From the NCBI RefSeq assembly GCF_009371885.1, contig NZ_QLZA01000005.1, positions 159,814-223,813 of the forward strand: a stretch of DNA of 64,000 nucleotides, given 5' to 3'. The position numbers and the translations under genes were made by a program. The stretch is from Bifidobacterium tibiigranuli. Its GTDB lineage: Bacteria; Actinomycetota; Actinomycetes; Actinomycetales; Bifidobacteriaceae. Under the pieces are notes generated by a model. That model saw nothing but the letters and a program-made list of their open reading frames with translations, had not been told where the DNA came from and made no database searches. Position 1 is the first letter of the stretch; every line of letters starts with the position of its first letter. Positions 1 through 11,660 of the stretch are shown piece by piece.

Positions 1-1038
1 CTTGTCCTGCAAAGAGAAGCGCAGATAATCCTGTGCAGCCTCTTTGTTGGTGCACGTCGAGGTGACGCCTACCGTCCATGAGCCGCCTCCTGCGACGGAT
101 CCATGGCCGAAATCGGTCAGGGGCATGGCAACGATATCGCCGTAATCCTTGGCATATTGTTGGAATGTCGACATGGACCAAATACCGCCATAGAGCAGAG
201 CGGACTTGTTGTTCACGAAGTCCAGCGCGGTATCCGATCCGCCCTTGGAACTGATGTAGCCTTTGGCGACGAGATTCTGCATCCAGTGGGCAAAGTCCTT
301 TGCCGCTGTACCGTTGAGCTTGCCATCTGAAGTCTGATAATTCGCCCGGTTAATCAGATCGCCTCCGAATGATTGCAGAATCGGTCCATAGGCATAGGCA
401 TACCATTCGCTTTTATTGTCAGCGGTGCCGATTTCGAAGGGGTATGACCATTGTCCACTTTCTTTTAGCTTGGCAAGGGCTTCATCCATTTCCGATTTGC
501 TCCACGGGTGGTCAACGGAGGCTATGCGAATGCCATTCTTCTCAAGCACAGATTTGCGCGCGAACAGGGCGGTGGTGGCGTCGAAGTATCCGACGGTGTA
601 GATCTTGTCGTTCCACGTGCCCTTAGCTGATTTCATAAGCTCATTAGCTCGTTTGAGCAAGGCCTCGTCGCTGATTGGGGCGAGGATGTTCGCCCATGCC
701 CAGTAGGGGGTGTTCGGCTGATCGACATCGACGAGGCAGGGTAGATTACCGGCCGATGATGCTGAAATGATTGAGTCATTGTAGGAACTTTGCGGAAATG
801 ACTGCAGCTTGACTGTTGCCTTTCGATTTGGTGATTTGTTGTAGGCATTGATCATCTGGTAGTCCGCAGCGAGTTCGGCCTCCGACCCAGCGGAATGGGT
901 CCAGAGCGTTATCTCTTTAGCGTTAGCTTTGGCTGCCTCTCGCTGAGCTTCGCCGCACCCTGAAAACCCCAGTATGCTGGCCGCTGCAAGAAGTGCCGCG
1001 CAAATTCTCATAATCCCCTGTTGCGTGTGTCGAACCAT
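1..1038 (-). CDS. ABC transporter sugar-binding lipoprotein (partial, cut by window edge)
   Basis: Family 1 extracellular solute-binding protein, the substrate receptor of a carbohydrate ABC importer, anchored outside the membrane by a lipid. 346 codons are visible; the C-terminus lies beyond position 1. The N-terminus is a lipoprotein signal with lipobox LGFSGC, putting the lipidated cysteine at residue 28. The mature part starts with the typical strand EITLWTHSAG and later has a family-like stretch around LLYGGIWSMSTF. The ATG at 1038 has AAAGGA upstream; an in-frame ATG ten codons in would also leave a complete signal peptide. The permease genes presumably follow outside the window. A LacI-type regulator lies just upstream on the same strand and a palindromic operator covers the promoter. 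The sugar cannot be told from the sequence. Confidence 0.9.
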   Translation of the reverse strand, partial: MVRHTQQGIMRICAALLAAASILGFSGCGEAQREAAKANAKEITLWTHSAGSEAELAADYQMINAYNKSPNRKATVKLQSFPQSSYNDSIISASSAGNLPCLVDVDQPNTPYWAWANILAPISDEALLKRANELMKSAKGTWNDKIYTVGYFDATTALFARKSVLEKNGIRIASVDHPWSKSEMDEALAKLKESGQWSYPFEIGTADNKSEWYAYAYGPILQSFGGDLINRANYQTSDGKLNGTAAKDFAHWMQNLVAKGYISSKGGSDTALDFVNNKSALLYGGIWSMSTFQQYAKDYGDIVAMPLTDFGHGSVAGGGSWTVGVTSTCTNKEAAQDYLRFSLQDK

Positions 1039-1200
1039 GACAGTCCTTTCTTGATCAGGCGCGAGTGTCGACCACTGTGCCGGACGCCTAACGCCATTGT
1101 TTTTCGTGAATGGCCGTCGTTGTGTTGCGTGAAGCAAAGCCATCGCTGACTGGTCGATCAGCTGAGCTGCTGTACTGAGATGAACGACCTGACAGCACCC

Positions 1201-1229
1201 AGTATATATCGTCAATCGATTTTCGTCAA
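1201..1229 (-). promoter_or_regulatory. Sigma70-type promoter of the solute-binding protein gene
   Basis: On the minus strand the -35 element TTGACG (1229-1224) is separated by exactly 17 bases from the -10 element TATACT (1206-1201), close to consensus. It lies about 165 bases upstream of the lipoprotein start. The -35 box is part of the palindrome at 1221-1242. Confidence 0.75.
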
Positions 1230-1242
1230 TCGATTGACGAAA
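1210..1242. promoter_or_regulatory. LacI-family operator palindrome plus a direct repeat of its half
   Basis: Positions 1221-1242 are a perfect 22-base palindrome with core CGTCAATCGATTGACG and a central CG, the form typical of LacI-family operators. The 11-mer CGTCAATCGAT occurs at 1210-1220 and again at 1224-1234. The palindrome covers the -35 element and the partial copy fills the promoter spacer, so binding should repress. The rest of the gene-free stretch 1039-1447 shows no other clear feature. Confidence 0.8.
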
Positions 1243-1447
1243 GTATCGCGTTGATGGTTCTCTGCGGTTTTCGAAACGTACTCTCGGGCGTTTCAGAGCT
1301 TTCGGATCGGGCATATGTATGGGGAGTGCATATGGTGCCTGTCGCGATACTTGCCTGCTGTCTGACGCATGCTAAGTCCCGCTGTATGTCTCGTTTCCTT
1401 GCGTCGCGGTGCTCTGCGTTGCTGAGTTGCTGTAATTCGTGTGCAAG

Positions 1448-2500
1448 CTATCGTCGTCGCACTGACTCCTTTTCGATGAGCCTGCAGTGGATTTGCGCCG
1501 GAGCGGAGTCAAGGGGGGGCATGGGAGCGGTATCCCTGTCTATCGACGGGAGCGTTGCTTTGGAAGGGTTCTGCTCTTCGATGAGGGAAACCAGCTTTGA
1601 CACGGACCAGAATCCTATCTCGTAATGCGGCAGCTCAACGCTGGTCAGTCGGGGCGACAAGGTCTCGGCGAATACTCGGTGGTTGTCTACGCCGATTACG
1701 GATATGTCCTCGCCGATATGTAGGCCGTGGCGGGCGGCGCACAAGTAGACCTGCATGGCACGGGCGTCGTTGAAGCAGAAGAAGCCGTCCGGATGTTCCG
1801 ACTCGATCATCCGGTTGATTGCGGACAATGCTGCCTCGTTCCCAGATACGCTGATTTGCATGTGTGCGCCGAGGTTGAGTCCGGCGTCCATCAGCGCCTG
1901 ACGATGCCCGGCGAGGCGCAAGCCTTGCGCGAGCATGGGATCCGAGCTTCCGATGTAGGCGATGTGTGTGCAGCCTGCGGTGATCAGGCGGCGTGTCGCA
2001 TCGTATCCGATTTGGAATTCGTCGGGCGTGATACTCGGGGAGCGATGCTCCACGTCCTGCGCATCCGCTAGGACGAAGGGCAGGGATGCGAGGCTTGATG
2101 GCACGGATGTGAGACAGTTGAACATCTTGGCATACACGAATCCATCCACGTCGTATCGCTGCAGCGCTGCGATTTCGTCATCTGCATTGGCGATGCCGTC
2201 CGTGTTGACGGTCAGCATGACGTATCCCAGCCTGCTGGCCGCGTCCTGCGCACCGAGAATCATGCCTCCCGCATACGGTGTGGTGGCAATCTCTTCGCTG
2301 ATGAATCCTAGGATTCGCGTTTTGCTGGTACGCAGCGAACGGGCCAGCGGGTTGGGCTGATACCCAAGCTCCTGTGCCGTGGCTCGAACTTTGGCCGCGA
2401 TTTCAGTTTTCACCCGCCCAGCGTCGCGATTGTTCAGCACCAACGAGACTGTGGAGACAGACACCCCGGTTTGCTGAGCGATTTCCTTCATCGTGGTCAT
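1448..2500 (-). CDS. LacI-family transcriptional regulator
   Basis: 350 residues, the normal length for the family. Residues 4-24 form the helix-turn-helix (MKEIAQQTGVSVSTVSLVLN), followed by the hinge region ending in LARSLRTSKTRILGF and a periplasmic-binding-protein-like sensor domain to about residue 340. The gene lies upstream of a sugar-binding protein gene in the same orientation and probably controls that uptake operon through the palindrome at 1221-1242. No convincing ribosome binding site precedes the ATG at 2500. A TATATC box lies 9 bases before it, so the mRNA may be nearly leaderless. The decamer GTCAAACGAT at 2503-2512 differs by one base from the operator half GTCAATCGAT, which suggests autoregulation. 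Confidence 0.9.
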   Translation of the reverse strand: MTTMKEIAQQTGVSVSTVSLVLNNRDAGRVKTEIAAKVRATAQELGYQPNPLARSLRTSKTRILGFISEEIATTPYAGGMILGAQDAASRLGYVMLTVNTDGIANADDEIAALQRYDVDGFVYAKMFNCLTSVPSSLASLPFVLADAQDVEHRSPSITPDEFQIGYDATRRLITAGCTHIAYIGSSDPMLAQGLRLAGHRQALMDAGLNLGAHMQISVSGNEAALSAINRMIESEHPDGFFCFNDARAMQVYLCAARHGLHIGEDISVIGVDNHRVFAETLSPRLTSVELPHYEIGFWSVSKLVSLIEEQNPSKATLPSIDRDTAPMPPLDSAPAQIHCRLIEKESVRRR

Positions 2501-2605
2501 AAGTCAAACGATATACCGACCCGGCATATTTCAGGTGTTGCGGAGTTCTGCAGAGTGGACGATGGCGGATTGCACCGCGAGATTGACATGTGACGGCGTT
2601 GAGAA

Positions 2606-2655
2606 AATGGAACGAAAAGACCACTGACGGCTCTCATCGGCCCTTTCGTTCCATT
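2606..2655. repeat. Inverted repeat with TGGAACGAA arms
   Basis: Perfect 12-base arms AATGGAACGAAA (2606-2617) and TTTCGTTCCATT (2644-2655) around a 26-base centre. It lies between the LacI gene and the 3' end of the thiamine-binding protein gene, so it may terminate the latter. The arms share TGGAACGAA with the element at 59438-59494, suggesting a dispersed palindromic family. Confidence 0.7.
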
Positions 2656-2670
2656 CCGGCTGTCTGGTGG

Positions 2671-3036
2671 TTAGTCCTGTTCGAGAATCTTGTCGACCAG
2701 TTCGGCTTTTGCGTGCAGTTGGTTGGTGAAGCCGGGGCGGATGTCGAGCTTGAGGGTGACGCCGGTGCGGTAGCCTTGCGAGGCGAGCTTGTAGGTGGCG
2801 TCGCGCACGACTTGCAGCACTTCGTCAAGGTCGCCCTCGATGTTGGTGAACATCGCGTTGGTCTCGTTCGGCAGCCCTGATTCGCGGATGACTCCGACGG
2901 CCTGGGCGACGTACTCGCTCAGCTCCGCGCCGGTGCCGCTCGGCGCGATGGCGACGGCCGCAAGCGTGTTGATGTACGGCTTGCCGGTTTCGGGGTCCAC
3001 GGGGACTTCCTGACGGTCACTGTTGCGATCAATCAT
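2671..3036 (-). CDS. MTH1187/UPF0045-type thiamine-binding protein
   Basis: 121 residues, matching the small MTH1187 / YkoF-like ferredoxin-fold family (thiamine-binding, formerly DUF77). Matching features are the LAAVAIAPSG opening strand, the E-Y-V-A-x-A-V helix, the NAMFTNIEGDLDEVLQVVRD segment and the C-terminal KLDIRPG strand. Family members are cytoplasmic and bind thiamine or related pyrimidines, probably linked to uptake or salvage. The start at 3036 has AGGAAAGAG at good distance. Its position directly behind the ThiE-ThiC gene, same strand, fits a thiamine role. The 201-base gap upstream is AT-rich (tandem CGCATATAT at 3139-3156) and may hold its own promoter. The exact ligand is inference. 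Confidence 0.8.
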   Translation of the reverse strand: MIDRNSDRQEVPVDPETGKPYINTLAAVAIAPSGTGAELSEYVAQAVGVIRESGLPNETNAMFTNIEGDLDEVLQVVRDATYKLASQGYRTGVTLKLDIRPGFTNQLHAKAELVDKILEQD

Positions 3037-3237
3037 GATTCTCTTTCCTGTAATACGTGTTCGTGTAATAGGCGGTACATATAAAATGGTAGCGCTGCGA
3101 TGCTGCTGCTTGAACGCCGGAAAACCGCGACGATGATGCGCATATATCGCATATATATTGTGCGCACTGGCGTCTGTGGATTCTCGGCGTTCAGGTGAAT
3201 TCGTTCCTTATTATGATTATGCCATCGCAGCGACCGC

Positions 3238-6111
<2,874 letters not shown>

Positions 6112-7188
6112 TTAGCGGTCTGCAGAGGGCTCAGTAGATTCAGCGGGCACGGCGACAATCGGCGATGCTGCCACTTCGTCGGCGCTGACGGCATACAAGG
6201 CGTCGAGGAAGGCGCTTTGGAAGGTGCCCGGACCGTCGCTGGTCCGTTCGGCGCGTTCGGAGGCCCGATTGTAGAGCAGGCTGGCTGCCAACGCGGCGGT
6301 CAGCGGGTCGCTGACGGCCAGATAGCAGGCGAGCACGCCGCCGAGCGAGCAGCCCGCACCGGTGATTCTGGTCATCATGGCGCTGCCGCCGGGCAGCCGG
6401 TAGGCATGCGTGCCGTCGGTCACCAGGTCGACAGCTCCTGACACGGCCACGGCCGCCTTGCCGTCAGGCGCTGCGGCGGCGAGGAATCGTGCCAGCGCCA
6501 TGGCCGCGTCAAGTGCGTCGTCCACGTCGTCGACGGATTCCACCCCGGCAGGGCGCGTGGCTGCGGACGTATCGTCGGCATCATCGTGCAGTTTCCAGAT
6601 GTTGCACAGCGCCAGAATCTCCGAGGCATTGGCGCGCACGACGGTGGGTGGCGCGGTTGTGAAGGATTCGAGAATCGCGGTGCGCGTAGAGCCTGCGCCC
6701 GCGCCGACCGGGTCGAGCACCCAATGATGCGACTGCTCGCGCCAGAACTGCGAAATCTTCGCCAACTCCTCGCGGTAGAAAGGCTGCAGCGTACCGACGT
6801 TGACATAGCTCGCGCCGGCGATTGCGGTCATATCCACGACCTCGTCGTAGATCAGGCTCATCGCCGCGCTGCCGCCAACGGCCAGTTGGGCGTTGGCCAC
6901 GAGGTTCATCGTGACGAAATTCGTAAACGACGGCGCCAAGGGCCTTGTCGTCTTGACCGCCTCGACCGCCTGTCTGATGCGTGTGCGCAGCTCGTTATGC
7001 GGCGGGACATCCGAAAGAATTTGCGAAGCATTGTCGTGGTCGGCAGTGTAACCGTCGTCGTAATCGTTTCGGACAGTATCGTCTCGGTCGATGCCGTTTT
7101 GGTCATCAAATGCGTTGCTGTGATTGCGATATGCGTCGTCGGCAATGACGGCACCGCCTGGACTGGATGGGTTGGCTGAATCGCTCAT
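6112..7188 (-). CDS. thiM: Hydroxyethylthiazole kinase ThiM
   Basis: Phosphorylates 4-methyl-5-(2-hydroxyethyl)thiazole, the salvage entry of the thiazole half of thiamine. 358 residues against about 270 normally; the excess is an Asp-rich N-terminal stretch of about 75 residues and internal loops. Family motifs are NFVTMNLVANAQLAVGGSAAM, LDPVGAGAGSTR (catalytic phosphate-binding loop), RANASEI, VAVSGAVDLVTDG and ITGAGCSLG near the C-terminal catalytic cysteine. The start at 7188 is preceded by GGGAG, which is the end of the TPP riboswitch; extending the frame upstream only translates the riboswitch. First gene of the thiamine block, with thiE-thiC next. Confidence 0.95.
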   Translation of the reverse strand: MSDSANPSSPGGAVIADDAYRNHSNAFDDQNGIDRDDTVRNDYDDGYTADHDNASQILSDVPPHNELRTRIRQAVEAVKTTRPLAPSFTNFVTMNLVANAQLAVGGSAAMSLIYDEVVDMTAIAGASYVNVGTLQPFYREELAKISQFWREQSHHWVLDPVGAGAGSTRTAILESFTTAPPTVVRANASEILALCNIWKLHDDADDTSAATRPAGVESVDDVDDALDAAMALARFLAAAAPDGKAAVAVSGAVDLVTDGTHAYRLPGGSAMMTRITGAGCSLGGVLACYLAVSDPLTAALAASLLYNRASERAERTSDGPGTFQSAFLDALYAVSADEVAASPIVAVPAESTEPSADR

Positions 7189-7190
7189 GA

Positions 7191-7280
7191 ATGCGCTCCC
7201 TACGTCGGTCTTAGCCAAACAGGTTCGAAGGGTCAGGCACATGCCTATCTCAGCCCCGTACGGGGCACCCCTGCACTTAC
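7191..7280 (-). ncRNA. TPP riboswitch (THI element)
   Basis: On the minus strand the conserved blocks are all present in order: GGGGTGCC, then GGCTGAGA, then CTGACCCTTCGAACCTG, then the closing side ending in AGGGAG. The AGGGAG at 7201-7196 is at the same time the ribosome binding site of thiM, 7 bases from its ATG. Thiamine pyrophosphate binding should therefore hide the site and block translation initiation. I see no separate intrinsic terminator between aptamer and start codon. Confidence 0.93.
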
Positions 7281-7369
7281 GAGACACACGCTAGAAGCAA
7301 ATGCGGACAAGCGCGGGACACGCTCGGGTCGCGCGGCGTGAGTCTCACGCGGCGAGCCTGAGACGGCCG

Positions 7370-7398
7370 TTGCTCGTGTCATTGTCAGGCATTACACT
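7370..7398 (+). promoter_or_regulatory. Probable promoter of glyQS
   Basis: TTGCTC (7370-7375), 17-base spacer, TACACT (7393-7398), about 47 bases upstream of the GTG start. No T-box specifier stem or antiterminator is recognisable in the short leader. A 15-base palindrome GCGTGAGTCTCACGC lies upstream at 7336-7350, with unknown meaning. Confidence 0.55.
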
Positions 7399-7445
7399 CT
7401 ATTCGGTTATCAACGTTGCAAAATGTCTCAAAAGTAAGGTGTGCT

Positions 7446-8960
7446 GTGGCTATCTCTAAGCTCGATGAAGTCGTATCGCTCGCGAAGCGTCGCGGGTTCG
7501 TATTCCCCGCCGGCGAGATCTACGGCGGGACCCGTTCCGCGTGGGATTACGGCCCGCTCGGCGTGGCGCTCAAGGACAATATCAAGCGCGAATGGTGGCG
7601 TGCGATGGTCACTACGCGCGGCGATATCGTTGGCGTGGATACTTCTGTTATCCTGCCGACGCAGGTGTGGGTTGCCTCCGGCCACGTCAAGGTATTTAAC
7701 GACCCGCTGGTCGAATCGACGATCACCCACAAGCGCTACCGCGCCGACCATCTTGAGGAGGCTTTCGAGCGCAAGCACGGCCGCATGCCCGAAAGCTGGG
7801 ATGAAGTGCCTGACCCCGAAACCGGGGAGCGCGGGCACTGGACCGAGCCGCGCGACTTCAACATGATGCTGCACACCTCGCTCGGCCCCGTCGAAGACGA
7901 GAATTCGCTGCATTACCTGCGCCCGGAGACCGCGCAGGGCATTTTCGTGGACTTCAAGAACGTCATGACCTCTTCGCGCTCCAAGCCGCCATTCGGCATC
8001 GCGAATATGGGCAAGTCCTTCCGCAACGAGATTACGCCGGGCAATTTCATCTTCCGCACGCGCGAATTCGAGCAGATGGAGATGGAGTTCTTCGTCGTGC
8101 CCGGCACGGACGAGGACTGGCACCAGTACTGGATTGACACCCGCACCCGCTGGTACACGGACCTCGGGATCGACCCGGCGAATCTGCGCCATTACGAGCA
8201 TCCCAAGGAAAAGCTCTCGCACTATTCCAAGCGCACGGTCGACATCGAATACAAGTTCGGCTTCCAAGGCTCCGACTGGGGCGAGCTGGAAGGCATCGCG
8301 AACCGCACCGACTTCGATCTCTCCGCGCACGCCAAGCATTCGGGCGAGGACCTGAGCTACTTCAACCCGACCAGCGGCGAACGCTATGTGCCGTTCGTCA
8401 TCGAGCCCGCAGCCGGCCTGACCCGCTCGCTTATGGCCTTTCTTGTTGATGCCTTCGACATCGACGAGGCACCGAATACCAAGGGCGGCGTCGACAAGCG
8501 CACCGTGCTGCGGCTCGACCCGCGTCTGGCACCGGTCAAGGCTGCGGTGCTGCCATTGAGCAAGAAGCCTGCGTTGCAAGGCATCGCGCATGATCTTGCC
8601 GCCGAACTGCGCCAGCACGACTGGATGATCGACTACGACGAGGCCGGTGCCATTGGCCGCCGCTATCGCCGCGAGGACGAGATCGGCACGCCGCTGTGCG
8701 TCACCGTCGATTTCGATACGATTGACGACCATGCCGTGACGATTCGCGAACGCGACACCATGCAGCAGGAGCGCGTCAGCCTTGATAAGGTCGCCGACTA
8801 CGTGGCCGAGCGCGTGGCCGAGCGCCGCGTGCGCTACCCGGAGGGGCCGGTCAGCATCGTCGGCACCACTGCGGCTGACGGCGGCACGGACGTGACCAAG
8901 GAGAGCGGCGAGGACCTGAGCGCTCCGGTGAAGGTCGCCGAGGCCGGCGGCAAGTACTGA
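7446..8960 (+). CDS. glyQS: Glycine--tRNA ligase (class II, dimeric GlyQS type)
   Basis: Charges tRNA-Gly in the cytoplasm. 504 residues, the normal length for the single-chain bacterial/eukaryal type. Class II features: the N-terminal [20 protein letters not shown] block, [14 protein letters not shown] (motif region before motif 2), [20 protein letters not shown] (motif 2), and [14 protein letters not shown] (motif 3), then the anticodon-binding domain. The GTG at 7446 has AAGG six bases upstream; a TTG thirty bases earlier lacks such a site. The gene is divergent from the thiamine block and is followed by dusB on the same strand after 60 bases. Confidence 0.95.
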   Translation: MAISKLDEVVSLAKRRGFVFPAGEIYGGTRSAWDYGPLGVALKDNIKREWWRAMVTTRGDIVGVDTSVILPTQVWVASGHVKVFNDPLVESTITHKRYRADHLEEAFERKHGRMPESWDEVPDPETGERGHWTEPRDFNMMLHTSLGPVEDENSLHYLRPETAQGIFVDFKNVMTSSRSKPPFGIANMGKSFRNEITPGNFIFRTREFEQMEMEFFVVPGTDEDWHQYWIDTRTRWYTDLGIDPANLRHYEHPKEKLSHYSKRTVDIEYKFGFQGSDWGELEGIANRTDFDLSAHAKHSGEDLSYFNPTSGERYVPFVIEPAAGLTRSLMAFLVDAFDIDEAPNTKGGVDKRTVLRLDPRLAPVKAAVLPLSKKPALQGIAHDLAAELRQHDWMIDYDEAGAIGRRYRREDEIGTPLCVTVDFDTIDDHAVTIRERDTMQQERVSLDKVADYVAERVAERRVRYPEGPVSIVGTTAADGGTDVTKESGEDLSAPVKVAEAGGKY

Positions 8961-9020
8961 TCGCCGATTGCGGCTCCGGTGCGACACTACCATCAGAACA
9001 TAGTGATGTTGGGATGAACT

Positions 9021-10226
9021 GTGACAGAAACTGCTATTGCTGCTAGGGTCGATGCTTCGGCGATGGTCGCTGCTGCGCCGGCCATCGAACCGGTGGACTT
9101 GGGGCCTATCCATATCCCCACCCCGGTTGTGCTTTCGCCGATGGCCGGCGTCACCAACTGGCCCTTCCGCGTGATCTGCGAGGAATACGGCCCCGATGGG
9201 CTGTATGTGGCCGAGATGATCACCGCACGGGCGTTGGTGGCTCGCAATCCTAAGGCGCTGCGGCTGTGCCGCTTCGCGCCGAGCGAGAAGATACGCTCGT
9301 TGCAGCTGTACGGCGTGAACCCGGCCATCGTGGCACAGGCCGCGCAGATGGTGGTCGACGGCGGCATGGCTGACCACGTCGATTTGAACTTCGGCTGCCC
9401 GGTGCCCAAAGTCACGCGGCGCGGGGGCGGCTCAGCGCTGCCTTGGAAGATGGATATCTTCCGCGACCTGGTTTCGCGCGTTGTCGCAGTCTGCTCGCAG
9501 GCAAATATCCCGGTCACGGCGAAGATTCGCGTGGGCATCGACCATGAGCATGAAACCTATCTTGAGGCCGGCCGTATCGCTCAGGAAGAGGGCTGCGCTG
9601 CGGTGACGCTGCATGCGCGCACGACGGCCGAGTACTACGGCGGGCATTCCGACTGGCACCGCATCACCGAATTGGCGCAGACCTTAAGCATTCCGGTATT
9701 CGGCAACGGCGACATCTGGGGAGCGGAGGACGCGCTGGACATGGTGCGTCAGACCGGATGCGCCGGCGTCGCCATCGGGCGCGGCTGCCAGGGTCGGCCG
9801 TGGCTGTTCGCCGACATCAAGCACGCCTTCCAAGGCAATTCGGAGCGTATCAACCCGAATCTGGGGGAAGTCGGGCGCGTCATCATGCGCCACGCCCGGC
9901 TGCTTGTGGAGTTCTTCGACGGCGATGAGCATATGGCCGTGCACGATCTGCGCAAGCATATCGCCTGGTACCTCAAAGGCTTCCCGGTCGGCGGCTCGAC
10001 CCGCAAGGCCTTCATGGAATGCGAAAGTCTGGCGGATGTCGAGCGCGAAATCGCCCGACTCGATCCCGCGCTGACGCTGCCCGAACGGGTGATCGATGCA
10101 CCGCGCGGGCGCGTTCGCTATGCGAAGAAAGTTCATCTGCCCTATGGATGGCTGGACTCGCGCAGCACGACGCATGACGAGCGCGAGGCCCTGTTCGGAG
10201 ACGACCCGATGGACGCGGGTTACTGA
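9021..10226 (+). CDS. dusB: tRNA-dihydrouridine synthase (DusB type)
   Basis: FMN-dependent enzyme that reduces uridines in the D-loop of tRNA. 401 residues. TIM-barrel start PVVLSPMAGVTNWPFR binds FMN; the catalytic cysteine is Cys126 in NFGCPVPKVTRRGGGSAL; the phosphate-binding part VFGNGDIWGAEDALDM and GVAIGRGCQGRPWLF follow. The helical tRNA-binding domain begins near residue 290. The N-terminus is about 20 residues longer than in most Dus proteins. GTG start with GGGA upstream. Shares orientation with glyQS and may be cotranscribed. Confidence 0.93.
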   Translation: MTETAIAARVDASAMVAAAPAIEPVDLGPIHIPTPVVLSPMAGVTNWPFRVICEEYGPDGLYVAEMITARALVARNPKALRLCRFAPSEKIRSLQLYGVNPAIVAQAAQMVVDGGMADHVDLNFGCPVPKVTRRGGGSALPWKMDIFRDLVSRVVAVCSQANIPVTAKIRVGIDHEHETYLEAGRIAQEEGCAAVTLHARTTAEYYGGHSDWHRITELAQTLSIPVFGNGDIWGAEDALDMVRQTGCAGVAIGRGCQGRPWLFADIKHAFQGNSERINPNLGEVGRVIMRHARLLVEFFDGDEHMAVHDLRKHIAWYLKGFPVGGSTRKAFMECESLADVEREIARLDPALTLPERVIDAPRGRVRYAKKVHLPYGWLDSRSTTHDEREALFGDDPMDAGY

Positions 10227-10369
10227 GCATCCGATTTCGTTTGCGAAGTGACGGCATGTCGTTCTCGTAGGCGAAAGTGGAAAAAAGATGGATACACGCG
10301 CGAAAAAATGCCGATACGGCCCGATTCTGCGCTAGAGTAAGGCATAACCGTGAATGACAGGAGACTATG

Positions 10370-11608
10370 GTGAGCGAGATTGCCCAGACTGACAATTTCA
10401 ACGACAAGACCAATATTAAGGTAGTCGGTGTCGGTGGAGCCGGCGGCAATGCCGTCAATCGCATGATTGCCGAAGGTCTGCAGAACGTTGAATTCGTAGC
10501 GGTCAATACCGATGCAAAGGATCTGCTGCGATCCGATGCGGATGTGAAGATCTCGCTTAATGACGCTTCCAGCCGAGGCCTCGGCGCCGGAGCCGACCCC
10601 GAGAAGGGCGCGAAGGCGGCGCAGGATCATCAGTCGGATATAGAGGAGTCGCTCAAGGGCGCCGACATGGTGTTCGTAACCTGCGGCGAGGGCGGCGGCA
10701 CCGGCACCGGAGCCAGCCCCATCGTTGCGCGCGCGGCGCATCAGCAAGGGGCGCTCACCATCGCCGTGGTGACTCGGCCGTTTTCCTTCGAAGGCCCGCA
10801 GCGCGCCGCTTCGGCAAAGATGGGCATCGAGAATCTGCGCAACGAGGTCGATGCGCTTATCGTCATCCCCAACGACCGGCTGCTTGAGCTTTCCGACCGC
10901 ACCATCGGCATCGTGGACGCATTCAAAACCGCTGATACGGCCCTGTTGGCCGGTGTGCAGGGCATCACCGACCTGATCACGATGAACTCCTACATCCACG
11001 TCGATTTCCAGGACATCTCCTCGATTCTGCGCGGGTCGGGCACAGCGCTCTTCGGCATCGGCTCGGCGCGCGGCGAGGACCGCGCCGCCCAGGCCGCCGA
11101 AATCGCCATCAGCTCGCCGCTGCTTGAGGAAAGCGTCGAGGGCGCGCACGGCGCGCTCATCAACATCGCCGGCCCGACCGACCTCAAGCTGCAGGAGGCT
11201 TCCGCAGCTACCGAGCTGGTGCGCAAGGCGATTCACCCCGAGGCGCAGATCATCTGGGGCCTGGCGCTGGACGACGCCTATGGCGACGAGGTGCGCGTCA
11301 CCGTCATCGCAGCGGGCTTCGACGCGAATTCAAAGAAAACCGAGACGTCGGCTGCTGTGCCGCTTGGCGGTCAGTCCGCCGCCCAGGCCGCGCAGCCTGC
11401 GTCATCTGCCCAGCCGAGGGAAAGTGCCCAGGTGCCGCCGCTCGTGCAGAGCCGTACGCCCGATTTCACGCCAGGCAATGGCGACGCCGCCTCCCAGTCT
11501 TTTGACGACACCACTTCCAATGGACCGGTTCCCGACGACACGACGAGTGATGATGGGTTCTCCGCGAACGATCCGGGCGATCTCGACATCCCCGACTTCC
11601 TGCGGTGA
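10370..11608 (+). CDS. ftsZ: Cell division protein FtsZ
   Basis: Tubulin-like GTPase that forms the division ring. 412 residues. GGGTGTG signature at 108-114, GTP-binding VGGAGGNAVNRMI near 21-33, and NDRLLEL in the nucleotide pocket. The catalytic T7 loop reads HVDFQDI where most bacteria have NxDFAD: both aspartates are kept, the Asn and Ala are changed. A Ser/Gln/Pro-rich linker leads to the conserved C-terminal peptide DIPDFLR, the docking site for SepF, whose gene follows. GTG at 10370 is 6 bases from AGGAG; the ATG at 10367 is only 3 bases away and less likely. It heads ftsZ-sepF-yggT-divIVA; no ftsQ precedes it. Confidence 0.96.
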   Translation: MSEIAQTDNFNDKTNIKVVGVGGAGGNAVNRMIAEGLQNVEFVAVNTDAKDLLRSDADVKISLNDASSRGLGAGADPEKGAKAAQDHQSDIEESLKGADMVFVTCGEGGGTGTGASPIVARAAHQQGALTIAVVTRPFSFEGPQRAASAKMGIENLRNEVDALIVIPNDRLLELSDRTIGIVDAFKTADTALLAGVQGITDLITMNSYIHVDFQDISSILRGSGTALFGIGSARGEDRAAQAAEIAISSPLLEESVEGAHGALINIAGPTDLKLQEASAATELVRKAIHPEAQIIWGLALDDAYGDEVRVTVIAAGFDANSKKTETSAAVPLGGQSAAQAAQPASSAQPRESAQVPPLVQSRTPDFTPGNGDAASQSFDDTTSNGPVPDDTTSDDGFSANDPGDLDIPDFLR

Positions 11609-11660
11609 TGGTCGCAATGGTACTGATGATGATGTGCAAGGCTGAGCGAAAGGAATGTGC

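Noticed and set aside
3139..3156. Tandem CGCATATAT before the thiamine-binding protein gene as an operator
   Set aside because: Only two 9-base copies in an AT-rich dip with no second occurrence near a related gene; could be a simple promoter feature.
7399..7445. T-box leader for glyQS
   Set aside because: The leader is too short and has neither a specifier loop nor the TGGNACCGCG-type antiterminator sequence.
7428..9377. 649-codon open frame on the minus strand opposite glyQS and dusB
   Set aside because: Typical antisense shadow of G+C-rich codons; no domain, composition like reversed coding sequence, and glyQS on the other strand has all class II motifs.
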